This document shows positions 8,747-16,952 of a stretch of 64,000 nt of DNA, in pieces (the stretch's first letter is position 1; the number at the start of each line of letters is the position of its first letter). The stretch lies in assembly GCA_018829205.1 (NCBI GenBank), contig JAHJUE010000031.1:58501-122500 (forward strand), read 5' to 3'. Position numbers and translations under genes: made by a program. This stretch comes from Bacteroidota bacterium (lineage in GTDB: Bacteria; Bacteroidota; Ignavibacteria; Ignavibacteriales; Melioribacteraceae). Under the pieces are notes generated by a model that ran no database searches, was not told the origin of the DNA, and saw only the letters and a list, made by a program, of their open reading frames with translations.

Positions 8747-9181
8747 ATGAATGAGATGTTAGCAAATTATCAATTCTTAGTAAGAAACTATCGAAATGCC
8801 GTCGATGAATTAATTGATGTTGTGAATAAAAATCCGCTTAATAAAAAAGCCCGTAAAAAATTAATTATTTGTTACACTCAAACAGAGCAGCTTGAAAAAG
8901 CGTTGGATCTTTTTATTGATCTGATATGTGAAGATATTGATTTTATTATCAGCACTGATCCCGAAATTGAAGATTGTCCGTGTCCCGAATTGGTAACAAA
9001 ACTTGAAGTAGGAGAAATTGAAAGAAAGCATAAAACTAATCTTTTTATTGAACTTGGAATTTTATGGCTTTTTTGCAGTCCACAAAAATCGCTTGATAAT
9101 TTTAAAAATGCTTTAAAAATAGATCCGAATAATAAATTATTAAATATTGCGGTCGAAAAAATTTCCATCAAAGTTAATTAA
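8747..9181 (+). CDS. small TPR-like protein paired with split-Soret cytochrome
   Basis: The 144-residue protein has no signal peptide and consists of helical repeats: ALDLFIDLI near residue 45 and a canonical C-terminal TPR (SLDNFKNALKIDPNN). A CPCPELV motif in the middle could bind metal or form a disulfide. Its biochemical role is unknown. It lies 13 bases ahead of the cytochrome gene and immediately after a sigma-54-like promoter, so it is likely the first gene of that transcript and might act in maturation or regulation of the cytochrome; that is inference. The start could be ATG 8747 or ATG 8756; no ribosome-binding site precedes either. Confidence 0.7.
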   Translation: MNEMLANYQFLVRNYRNAVDELIDVVNKNPLNKKARKKLIICYTQTEQLEKALDLFIDLICEDIDFIISTDPEIEDCPCPELVTKLEVGEIERKHKTNLFIELGILWLFCSPQKSLDNFKNALKIDPNNKLLNIAVEKISIKVN

Positions 9182-9182
9182 C

Positions 9183-9188
9183 AAGGAG
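9183..9188 (+). promoter_or_regulatory. ribosome-binding site fixing the cytochrome start
   Basis: AAGGAG lies seven bases before ATG 9195. It selects this start over an in-frame ATG at 9147 that would overlap the TPR gene and bury the export signal. Confidence 0.75.
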
Positions 9189-9194
9189 AAAAAA

Positions 9195-10304
9195 ATGAAC
9201 AAGAAACTTACAAGAAAAGACTTTTTAACAAATACGACAAAGTATGCTATAGGCGCCGCGGCAGGTGTTGCCGGATTAAATATGTTATCGGGCGGAAAAG
9301 CATTCGCAAAAACAAATTCAGCATGGCCTTTTCCTTATCAGAATATTGATCCCGAAGAAGCAAGAGTAAAAGCTCATTGGTTATATTATAATGAAATGGA
9401 TTGCTGCTCGGGAGTATTTGGAGTATTCACCGATTTGTTAAAGGAAAAAATTGGTGATCCTTGGACAAATATGCCTATGGAAGTAATGCTTTACGGCAGA
9501 GGCGGTGGTGCTGGCTGGGGTTCAACATGCGGTGTAATAAATGGAGGCGCTGCTGTAATTAGTTTGGTTGTTAATAAAGCTGATTCCGGTAAACTTATTA
9601 ATGAATTATGGGGATGGTATACAACTGAAAATCTGCCTACCGAAGCGGCAAACACAGCAACATATTTAGATACAAGATATACCGATGTATTGCCTCAAAA
9701 TATTGCCGGTAGCCCTTTGTGCCATGCTTCGGTTAGTCAATGGTGTATGGTCGCTGGTAAAAAAGTTGGTGATGTTGAAAGAAAAGAACGCTGCGCAAGA
9801 ATTGCCGGCGATGCCGCAGCTAAAACAGCTGAAATTTTAAATGCATATTTTGCAAGCACTTTTACAGGCACTTTTGCTGTTCCTGCCGCAAATTCTGCAT
9901 GTATGCCTTGTCATGGCGCCGCAATGTTTAACAATGTTATGACAAATATGGAATGCGCTTCTTGCCATCCCGATGCTCATCCAAATTCTCCGTCGGCGGT
10001 TGATGAAATTGGCGGTGTACCTTCGGATTTTACATTGGAACAAAATTATCCAAATCCTTTTAATCCTACTACCAATATCCGTTTTGCTATTCCGCAGCAG
10101 GGTAAGGTTAGATTGGAAGTTTATGATATTCAGGGTCAGCTTGTAAATTCACTTATTGATTCTGAAGTTATGAATGCAGGCACATATAAAGCCGACTGGA
10201 ACGGTAAAGATAATTTGGGTAATCGTGTTTCAAGCGGTGTATATTTTGCAAGGTTAACAACTGCTAACTTTATGAAAACAATTAAAATGAACCTCGTTAA
10301 ATAA
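9195..10304 (+). CDS. split-Soret-type dihaem cytochrome c with T9SS sorting tail
   Basis: The 369-residue protein has three parts. Residues 1-40 form an export signal with a Tat-like TRKDFL motif (lysine for the second arginine), a hydrophobic stretch and a KAFA cleavage region. Residues about 45-260 match the C_GCAxxG_C_C/split-Soret family: CCSGVFG (70-76), GGGAGWGSTCGVINGGAA (103-120), PLCHASVSQWC (175-184), C200, then two haem c sites CMPCH (236-240) and CASCH (254-258). Residues about 278-369 are a type IX secretion sorting domain starting FTLEQNYPNPFNPTT. In the known family the two haems sit at a dimer interface and an iron-sulfur site is proposed. The tail implies export to the cell surface. 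The function is electron transfer; the partner is unknown. Confidence 0.88.
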   Translation: MNKKLTRKDFLTNTTKYAIGAAAGVAGLNMLSGGKAFAKTNSAWPFPYQNIDPEEARVKAHWLYYNEMDCCSGVFGVFTDLLKEKIGDPWTNMPMEVMLYGRGGGAGWGSTCGVINGGAAVISLVVNKADSGKLINELWGWYTTENLPTEAANTATYLDTRYTDVLPQNIAGSPLCHASVSQWCMVAGKKVGDVERKERCARIAGDAAAKTAEILNAYFASTFTGTFAVPAANSACMPCHGAAMFNNVMTNMECASCHPDAHPNSPSAVDEIGGVPSDFTLEQNYPNPFNPTTNIRFAIPQQGKVRLEVYDIQGQLVNSLIDSEVMNAGTYKADWNGKDNLGNRVSSGVYFARLTTANFMKTIKMNLVK

Positions 10305-10329
10305 ACCGCATTTATAAGACTGGTTCAAG

Positions 10330-10356
10330 AGACCGCCGCAAGGCGGTCTTTTTATT
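10330..10356 (+). terminator. rho-independent terminator after the cytochrome gene
   Basis: GACCGCC and GGCGGTC pair around a GCAA tetraloop and run into TTTTTA. It ends the sigma-54 island transcript, directly against the converging endonuclease IV gene. Confidence 0.9.
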
Positions 10357-11210
10357 TTAAATACTTTCATTAATTAATGATTTCAGGATCTCCAAATTTT
10401 TAAGATCTTCTAATTGTTCTTTCCCTTTTGGAGTTTCCAATATTTTTGGAATGTGTTCAAGTCTATCATCATTCATTATATTTTTAAATCCCTTTAAACC
10501 TATAAAGCCTTTTCCGATATTTTCATGCCTGTCAACCCTGCTGCCGAGTTCCTTTTTACTATCGTTCATATGAAAACACTTTAACAAATTGAGACCAATT
10601 ATTTCATCAAATTCTTCTATTACATTTTTATAATTGTTAACAATGTCATATCCTGCAGCAAAAATATGTGCAGTATCAATACAGACCGACATTCGTTTTT
10701 TATCTTCGACTAATTCAATAATTTTATTAATGTGTTCAAATTTATATCCGATTGTTGTACCTTGTCCGGCAGTCATTTCAAGCATACTTTTTACGTTAAA
10801 ATTTTTTGTATTAGAATGAGCAATATTTATTGATTCGGCAATCAGTTTAATTCCTTCATCTTCTCCTTTTCGCCATGGGAACCGGGATGAAAATTTAAAT
10901 ACGGAATTCCTAATAGCTCGCATCTTTCTAATTCATCAATAAAAGCATTCCGGGATTTTTTAAGCAATTCTAGTTTTGACGCGCATAAATTAATAAGATA
11001 TGAATCATGACTAACGACAAACTTGATTTTTGATTCAGCCAGTTTTTCTCTAAAAGAATTAATCCCTTTTTCTTCAAGCGGTTTGGCATGCCATCTATTA
11101 TTATTTTTGGTGAATATCTGCATAGCCGAAAAACCTAATTTTTCGGCAAGTTCTATTGATTTTGAAACTCCCCCTGAAATTGATGTGTGCGCCCCTAATA
11201 AATGTTTCAT
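10357..11210 (-). pseudogene. nfo: endonuclease IV, interrupted by a frameshift
   Basis: Endonuclease IV cleaves abasic sites in DNA repair using three metal ions. The gene reads in one frame from ATG at 11210 (MKHLLGAHTSISGG) to FHPGSHGEKE, then must shift frame near 10867-10870 to continue GEDEGIKLIAESINIA. One extra A in the AAAA run on the coding strand would restore a single protein of about 284 residues. All later metal-site motifs are intact (EMTAGQG, CIDTAHIFAAGYD, HMNDSK, VDRHENIGKG, ETPKG). Either a recent mutation, a sequencing or assembly error, or a rare programmed -1 shift explains it; conservation of both halves argues against old decay. Confidence 0.8.
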
Positions 11211-11253
11211 ATATTTATACTTTGTAATTTTTAGAAAACAGACATATTTAAAA

Positions 11254-11336
11254 AAATCTTTATCTTTGTTCTTAACCTAAATTTGCGCTAAAGAAGTTTA
11301 GGATAAAGTTACAGATAATGATTAAGATAAAGATTT
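11254..11336. repeat. intergenic inverted repeat, ATAAAGAT family
   Basis: AAATCTTTATCTT (11254-11266) and AAGATAAAGATTT (11324-11336) are a perfect 13-base inverted repeat enclosing a second pair, CCTAAA/TTTAGG. It lies between the divergent nfo and ribD genes. The same GATTAAGATAAAGAT core recurs before kdsA. Confidence 0.7.
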
Positions 11337-11382
11337 AGAAAACAGGAAGTAAAATTAATATTAAAAAATACTTGGAAATTTC

Positions 11383-12480
11383 ATGACTTCTGATGATCAA
11401 AAATATTTAAAACTTTGTTTTGAGCTTGCTAAAAAAGGAGCGGGGACTGTAAGCCCAAATCCATTAGTAGGAGCAATTATAGTAAAGGACAATAAGATTA
11501 TTTCACAAGAGTTTCATAGCAAATTTGGCGAAGCTCATGCCGAAGCAAAAGCAATATCAAACGCAAAGGAAGAATTAAAAGGCGCCACAATTTATTGTAA
11601 TCTCGAACCATGTTGTCATACAAATAAAAAAACCCCGCCTTGCGTTCCTAAAATTATTGAAAGCGGAATTTCAAAAGTAGTGATTAGCAATGTTGATCCT
11701 AATCCTTATGTTGCAGGAAACGGAATTAAACAATTAAAAGAAGCCGGTATTGAAGTGGTTTCCAAATGCATTGAAAAAGAAGGTAAAGAGCTAAACAAAT
11801 TTTTCTTTAAATATATTCAAACGGGAATGCCTTACATTACAATTAAAATCGCGCAGTCAATCGATTCAAAAATAAGCGCGGTTGAAGGAATTCAAACCTG
11901 GCTTACCGGCGAGGAGTCTCAAAGTTTTGTGCATTCTCAAAGAGCTATTTATGATGCCGTATTAATTGGTGCAAATACAATAAAAGTTGATAATCCGCAT
12001 CTTACAGTGCGGCTGGTAGACGGAAGAAATCCTAAAAGAGTAATTATTGACGGTAATCTTTCATCGCCTATTGAATCAACTGTGTTTAACGACGGACATC
12101 GCGAATCTACCATGGTCTTCACTAAAATAAATTCCAATATTGAGAAAATTTCTTTACTTAAAGAAAAAGGAGTGAAAGTATTTCAAATGGAATCAAACGG
12201 GGATAGTAAAATTAAACTCCTTGAGATTTTGAAAATTCTCGGAAATGAGCAAATTAGCTCACTTTTGGTTGAAGGCGGCGGAGAAATGTTCAGCAAATTT
12301 GTCGAAAATAATCTGTATGATGAGATAATAATTTTAAAGGCACCAATTTTGTTAGGTAGCGGTGTGGATTCACAGGTAAAGGTGGAAAATCTAAACTTGG
12401 ATCTTATATCCACTGAAATGCTTGGCGATGATACAAAATATGTTTACAAAAATTTGGATGGGTTTTTGTCTAATAACTAA
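11383..12480 (+). CDS. ribD: riboflavin deaminase/reductase
   Basis: RibD carries out the second and third steps from GTP to riboflavin: deamination of the pyrimidine, then NADPH reduction of the ribosyl chain. The deaminase domain (about 1-145) has HAE at 52-54 and the zinc motif PCCHTNKKTPPC (77-88). The reductase domain (about 150-360) has KIAQSIDSKIS, RNPKRVIID and LLVEGGGEM. At 365 residues it is full length and bifunctional. It leads a four-gene riboflavin operon (gaps of 25, 3 and 24 bases). I see no FMN riboswitch upstream. Confidence 0.95.
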   Translation: MTSDDQKYLKLCFELAKKGAGTVSPNPLVGAIIVKDNKIISQEFHSKFGEAHAEAKAISNAKEELKGATIYCNLEPCCHTNKKTPPCVPKIIESGISKVVISNVDPNPYVAGNGIKQLKEAGIEVVSKCIEKEGKELNKFFFKYIQTGMPYITIKIAQSIDSKISAVEGIQTWLTGEESQSFVHSQRAIYDAVLIGANTIKVDNPHLTVRLVDGRNPKRVIIDGNLSSPIESTVFNDGHRESTMVFTKINSNIEKISLLKEKGVKVFQMESNGDSKIKLLEILKILGNEQISSLLVEGGGEMFSKFVENNLYDEIIILKAPILLGSGVDSQVKVENLNLDLISTEMLGDDTKYVYKNLDGFLSNN

Positions 12481-12505
12481 GTTATTAATTAGGTAATTTT
12501 AACAA

Positions 12506-13150
12506 ATGTTTACAGGACTTATAGAAGAAATAGGAAAAGTAAAAAGAATAGAAATGTTCACAGGTGGAATTCGTCTAAAAATTTCTGCATCTAAAATAAT
12601 GGATGATATAAAAGTTGACGATTCAATTTCTATTAACGGCGTTTGCCTTACCGTCGTAAAAATAGATAATGACGGTTTTGCAGTAGAAGCCGTTGGCGAA
12701 ACTTTAAATAAAACGGCAATCAAAGAATTAAAAGAAAACCAATTAGTTAATCTTGAAAGAGCCGTTAAATTAAATGACAGACTGGGCGGACATTTGGTTC
12801 AAGGTCATGTAAACGGAGTGGGGAAAATATCAAATATTCAAAAACTTGGAGAGAATTATTTTTTAGAAGTTCTCGTACCTCCTCAATTAACAAAATACTT
12901 GATAGATGAAGGATCAATTGCAATTGACGGTATAAGTTTAACCATCGCTAAACTTTCTGGAAACAAGGTTGGACTTTCTATTATTCCTCACACTTGGAAA
13001 AATACAAATCTGAGTTCAAAAAATATTGGGTCGGTTGTAAACATTGAAACAGATGTTATAGCTAAATACATTGAGAAATTATTACTTAATAAAAATCAAA
13101 ATGATAAAGAACCGTTTTCTCAAAAATGGTTCGAAGAAATGGGGTATTAA
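12506..13150 (+). CDS. ribE: riboflavin synthase, alpha subunit
   Basis: Riboflavin synthase dismutates two lumazine molecules into riboflavin and the pyrimidine precursor. The protein begins MFTGLIEEIGKV and contains two lumazine-binding repeats, seen as SINGVCLTV near residue 43 and SIAIDGISLTIA near 140, with GGHLVQGHVNGVG between them. At 214 residues it has the usual trimeric-enzyme length. It is the second gene of the riboflavin operon, three bases before ribBA. Confidence 0.95.
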   Translation: MFTGLIEEIGKVKRIEMFTGGIRLKISASKIMDDIKVDDSISINGVCLTVVKIDNDGFAVEAVGETLNKTAIKELKENQLVNLERAVKLNDRLGGHLVQGHVNGVGKISNIQKLGENYFLEVLVPPQLTKYLIDEGSIAIDGISLTIAKLSGNKVGLSIIPHTWKNTNLSSKNIGSVVNIETDVIAKYIEKLLLNKNQNDKEPFSQKWFEEMGY

Positions 13151-13153
13151 AAA

Positions 13154-14392
13154 ATGAGCGGCAACGGATCCGATGAATCTAAAACAAATTTCAATACGAT
13201 TGAAGAAGCGATTGAAGACATAAAAAAAGGAAAGATGGTTGTTGTTGTTGACGATGAGGACCGCGAGAATGAAGGCGATTTGATTATGTCCGCACAGCTT
13301 TGCACGCCTTCCGATGTTAACTTTATTGTAAAAGAAGGAAGAGGGATGTTATGCGCCCCAATTACCTTGGAACGCGCAAGTGAACTAAATCTTGATTTAA
13401 TGGTTGAACGAAATACAGCTCTTCATCAGACACCTTTTACTGTTACAATAGATTACATTCACGGCACAACTACTGGGATTTCTGCAAGCGACAGGGCTAA
13501 AACAATTAATGCCATTGCTGATCCAAAAGCCGCGGCTGCCGATTTCGCCAAACCGGGACATATATTCCCGCTTGTAGCAAAAAAAGAAGGTGTTTTAAGA
13601 AGAGCGGGACATACTGAAGCTGTTGTAGATCTTATGAATCTTGCCGGATTAAATCCTTCTGGGATTCTTTGCGAAATAATGGATGAAGACGGAACAATGA
13701 TGCGTGTTCCTCAACTGAGAAAATTTGCGGATAAACATAATCTTAAATTTATTACAATTGCAGATTTAATAGCATACAGAAGAAAAACCGAAAAACTTGT
13801 AAAATGTAAGTCCATTGTAACTATGCCTTCAATTCATGGTGATTTTAAACTTCATCTTTATGAAAATATTTTGGATAAAAATGATTATTCAATCGCATTG
13901 GTAAAAGGGGATATAAAAAACGGCGAACCGGTTTTAACTCGTGTACACTCCGAGTGTTTTACAGGTGATGTTCTCGGTTCCAAAAGATGCGATTGTGGCG
14001 ATCAGCTGGAAAAAGCAATGCAGATGGTTGAAGAAGAAGGGCGCGGAGTTGTACTTTATATGAGACAGGAAGGAAGGGGTATTGGACTTTTAAACAAACT
14101 TCTTGCGTATGAACTTCAGGAAAAAGGAAAAGATACGGTTGAAGCGAATGAAGCTTTGGGATTTAAAGCCGACTTAAGGGATTACGGAATTGGGGCGCAG
14201 ATATTGAAAGATCTTGGCGTTTCTAAATTAAGATTAATGACAAACAACCCTATGAAAATAATAGGCTTAAAAGGACATGGTCTTGAAATTACAGAAAGAA
14301 TTCCTATTGAGATTCACCCTAACTCAAATAATGAAAAATATTTGAGAACCAAACAGGAAAAAATGGGTCACCTTTTTATGGTGCACAATTAA
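13154..14392 (+). CDS. ribBA: bifunctional DHBP synthase/GTP cyclohydrolase II
   Basis: This fused enzyme supplies both branches of riboflavin synthesis: 3,4-dihydroxy-2-butanone 4-phosphate from ribulose 5-phosphate and the pyrimidine precursor from GTP. The DHBP synthase half (about 15-215) shows [15 protein letters not shown] and the RAGHTEA region. The cyclohydrolase half (about 216-412) shows [19 protein letters not shown], with the zinc cysteines, and [11 protein letters not shown]. The ATG is at 13154, three bases after ribE. Both active sites look intact. Confidence 0.96.
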   Translation: MSGNGSDESKTNFNTIEEAIEDIKKGKMVVVVDDEDRENEGDLIMSAQLCTPSDVNFIVKEGRGMLCAPITLERASELNLDLMVERNTALHQTPFTVTIDYIHGTTTGISASDRAKTINAIADPKAAAADFAKPGHIFPLVAKKEGVLRRAGHTEAVVDLMNLAGLNPSGILCEIMDEDGTMMRVPQLRKFADKHNLKFITIADLIAYRRKTEKLVKCKSIVTMPSIHGDFKLHLYENILDKNDYSIALVKGDIKNGEPVLTRVHSECFTGDVLGSKRCDCGDQLEKAMQMVEEEGRGVVLYMRQEGRGIGLLNKLLAYELQEKGKDTVEANEALGFKADLRDYGIGAQILKDLGVSKLRLMTNNPMKIIGLKGHGLEITERIPIEIHPNSNNEKYLRTKQEKMGHLFMVHN

Positions 14393-14416
14393 AATTAAAA
14401 TAAAGCGGAGCGGAAA

Positions 14417-14881
14417 ATGTCAAATGTTATAAGCGGAAATCTAAATGCAAAAGATAAAAAATTCGGTATTGTAGTAGGACGGTTTAACGAGTTTATATCA
14501 GGCAAACTTTTATCGGGAGCCATGGACTGCATTATTCGTCACGAAGGGGACAAGAAAAATGTAACAACAGTTTGGGTTCCGGGCTCGTTTGAAATTCCTC
14601 TCACCGCGAAGAAATTGGCCCAGTCAAAAAAATACGATGTCATAATTTGTCTCGGCGCTGTTATACGCGGAGCCACACCGCATTTTGATTTAATTGCCGC
14701 TGAAGTTTCAAAAGGTATTGCGCATGTTGGTTTAGAAACGGGAGTTCCCGTTGTATTCGGCGTAATTACGTCCGACACAATTGAACAGGCAATTGAAAGA
14801 GCGGGCACAAAATCCGGCAACAAAGGCTGGGACGCAGCGCTTACCGCTATTGAGATGGTCGATCTTTATACTAAATTATAA
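14417..14881 (+). CDS. ribH: lumazine synthase
   Basis: Lumazine synthase condenses the pyrimidine with the dihydroxybutanone phosphate to give 6,7-dimethyl-8-ribityllumazine, the substrate of RibE. The 154-residue protein shows [29 protein letters not shown] (with the catalytic histidine) and the [11 protein letters not shown] region. It is the last gene of the riboflavin operon; an inverted repeat follows its stop. Confidence 0.96.
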   Translation: MSNVISGNLNAKDKKFGIVVGRFNEFISGKLLSGAMDCIIRHEGDKKNVTTVWVPGSFEIPLTAKKLAQSKKYDVIICLGAVIRGATPHFDLIAAEVSKGIAHVGLETGVPVVFGVITSDTIEQAIERAGTKSGNKGWDAALTAIEMVDLYTKL

Positions 14882-14892
14882 AATTTTATAAT

Positions 14893-15022
14893 GCTGTCTC
14901 AAAAGTAATTTTATTTTGTGTCTTAGTGCCTTAGTGGCAGAAAAAATTTGGTAATTACTAATTTAAAACATTAGCCACAAAGTCTCTAAGACACGAAGAG
15001 AAACAATAATTCTTGAGACAGC
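14893..15022. repeat. nested inverted repeat (CTTAGTG family)
   Basis: Outer arms GCTGTCTCAA (14893-14902) and TTGAGACAGC (15013-15022) match perfectly. Inner arms at 14918-14938 and 14974-14994 match at 18 of 21 positions and contain the CTTAGTGCCTTAGTGG word. It fills most of the 291-base gap between ribH and the P5C dehydrogenase gene. No coding potential; possibly a non-autonomous repeat element whose RNA would fold into a long hairpin. Confidence 0.8.
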
Positions 15023-15172
15023 TTAATTCTTTTTCAGAAAAAGATACCTTTTTATATTAATTAACTTGCCCCAAGTACCCTTTTCTTTTTAGTTTTACAT
15101 GTGCAATTTTTTGCAGGATTGATGAATAAAAATGTAAAATTAATTAAGAATTAAAGTAATAGGAGTTTTGTA

Positions 15173-16810
15173 ATGTCTAATGCTAAATTTGAAGTACCAT
15201 TTCCGCCGAATGACCCGATATGCGATTATTTGCCCGGCTCTCCGGAAAGAGCCTCGCTTAAAAAAAGATATGCTGAATTAAAAAATCAAAAAATCGAAAT
15301 TCCGTTAATTATTGGCGGCAAAGAAATTAAAACAGGTGATTTGGGAGAATGCGTTCTTCCGCACGATCATAAACATGTTATTGGAGTTTATCACAAAGCC
15401 GGAACAAAAGAAGTTAACATGGCCATTGAAGCGGCTTTAGAAGCGCGCAAGTTGTGGTCGGAGCTTCCATGGGAAGATAGAGTGGCGGTTTTCCTAAAAG
15501 CTGCAGATTTACTTACAACCCCTTATTGGAGAGATACATTAAACGCCGCTACAATGCTAAACCAAAGTAAAAACCCGTTTCAGGCAGAAATTGACGCGGC
15601 CTGCGAAGTTGTTGATTTCTGGAGATTCAACGCATATTACGCACAGCAGATTTTTGAAGAACAGCCGCTGCATTCTCCAAACGGAATGTGGAACAGACTT
15701 GAATACAGACCGCTTGAAGGATTTATCTTTTCAATTGCTCCTTTTAATTTTACATCTATTGGAGCTAATCTGTGTACCGCTCCGGCAATGGTCGGAAACG
15801 TTGTTCTGCACAAACCAGCATCAAGCGCGGTTTACGCTCAATACTGGTTTATGAAATTATATGAAGAAGCAGGTCTGCCTGCAGGTGTAATAAATTTTGT
15901 TCCCGGTTCAGGAAGAAACGTCGGAGATCCTGTATTAAACTCTCCTCATTTTGCCGGAATTCATTTTACGGGAAGCACGTCAACTTTCCAGAATATGTGG
16001 AAAACAATTGCCAATAATTTACCGAATTACAGAACCTATCCAAGAATTGTAGGCGAAACGGGTGGAAAAGATTTTATTTTTGCGCATAATAGTTCGGATG
16101 TTGACGCTTTAGTTACGGCATGTGTCCGCGGTGCGTTTGAATTTCAAGGTCAGAAATGTTCAGCCGCTTCACGCGCATATATTCCAAAATCTTTATGGAA
16201 GGAATTTAAAACAAAATATGTAGCCGAAGTTAATACAATAAAAATGGGCGATCCTGAGGACTTTACAAATTTCTTTAATGCGGTTATTGATAAAGGCGCC
16301 TTTGAAAGCATTAAATCATATATCGATTTTGCTAAACAAGCTAAAGACGCTGAAATTATTACAGGCGGAAACTGCGACGATTCTAAAGGTTATTTTATTG
16401 AACCAACGACAATAGTTACTACCGATCCTCATTTTAAAACAATGGAAGAAGAAATTTTTGGACCCGTGTTAACAATATTTGTATATGAAGATGAAAAGTA
16501 TGAAGAGACATTGGACATATGCGATAACACTTCTCCTTACGCTTTAACGGGCGCAATTTTCGGAAGAGATAAATACGCCGTTAAATTGGCTGAAAGAAAA
16601 TTAGTAAACGCCGCCGGTAACTTTTATATTAATGACAAACCGACAGGCGCGGTAGTAGGCCAGCAGCCGTTCGGCGGTGCAAGAGCTTCAGGCACTAACG
16701 ATAAAGCGGGCAGTTATTTAAATATGATTAGATGGGTTTCACCGCGGACAATAAAAGAAAACTTTATACCACCAAAAAATTACAGATATCCTTTCATGGA
16801 TGAAAAATAA
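15173..16810 (+). CDS. pruA: L-glutamate gamma-semialdehyde (P5C) dehydrogenase
   Basis: The enzyme oxidises glutamate semialdehyde, derived from proline or arginine, to glutamate with NAD. The 545-residue protein has the long N-terminus typical of this ALDH subfamily. The active-site glutamate is in VGETGGKD (E295) and the nucleophile in FQGQKCSAASRAY (C329), followed by EEEIFGPVL and a C-terminal GGARASGTND. A ribosome-binding site TAGGAG precedes ATG by seven bases. No proline dehydrogenase gene lies nearby, so the pathway is split across the chromosome. Confidence 0.93.
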   Translation: MSNAKFEVPFPPNDPICDYLPGSPERASLKKRYAELKNQKIEIPLIIGGKEIKTGDLGECVLPHDHKHVIGVYHKAGTKEVNMAIEAALEARKLWSELPWEDRVAVFLKAADLLTTPYWRDTLNAATMLNQSKNPFQAEIDAACEVVDFWRFNAYYAQQIFEEQPLHSPNGMWNRLEYRPLEGFIFSIAPFNFTSIGANLCTAPAMVGNVVLHKPASSAVYAQYWFMKLYEEAGLPAGVINFVPGSGRNVGDPVLNSPHFAGIHFTGSTSTFQNMWKTIANNLPNYRTYPRIVGETGGKDFIFAHNSSDVDALVTACVRGAFEFQGQKCSAASRAYIPKSLWKEFKTKYVAEVNTIKMGDPEDFTNFFNAVIDKGAFESIKSYIDFAKQAKDAEIITGGNCDDSKGYFIEPTTIVTTDPHFKTMEEEIFGPVLTIFVYEDEKYEETLDICDNTSPYALTGAIFGRDKYAVKLAERKLVNAAGNFYINDKPTGAVVGQQPFGGARASGTNDKAGSYLNMIRWVSPRTIKENFIPPKNYRYPFMDEK

Positions 16811-16816
16811 AATTAG

Positions 16817-16845
16817 AAAGCCCCGAATATTCGGGGCTTTTTTGT
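16817..16845. terminator. bidirectional terminator between pruA and gatB
   Basis: A perfect palindrome with 12-base arms (AAAGCCCCGAAT/ATTCGGGGCTTT) has T-rich sequence on the plus side and sits between two convergent genes. Confidence 0.88.
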
Positions 16846-16850
16846 TTTAA

Positions 16851-16928
16851 ACTTTGCGTTCTCTGCGGGTCTCTTTGCGACCTTTGCGTGAACCAATACT
16901 TTAATTTCACACAAAGAGCGCAGAGAAA
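16851..16928. repeat. imperfect inverted repeat (CTTTGCGTTCTCTGCG family)
   Basis: CTTTGCG and CTCTGCG words on the left (16852-16890) reappear inverted in the right arm (16905-16928: CACAAAGAGCGCAGAGAAA). It lies in the convergent pruA-gatB gap just beyond the terminator. Words of this kind are widespread in intergenic DNA of several phyla. Confidence 0.65.
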
Positions 16929-16952
16929 TATCCCAAAAGTTCGCGAAGCATA

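Noticed and set aside
10842..10923. Endonuclease IV halves as two separate genes
   Set aside because: The overlap is only frame continuation around a single-base shift; neither half would form a metal site alone.
11281..11382. Possible FMN riboswitch before ribD
   Set aside because: The conserved AGGGGC and GGTGAAAATCCG boxes of the FMN element are absent; only the ATAAAGAT inverted repeat is seen.
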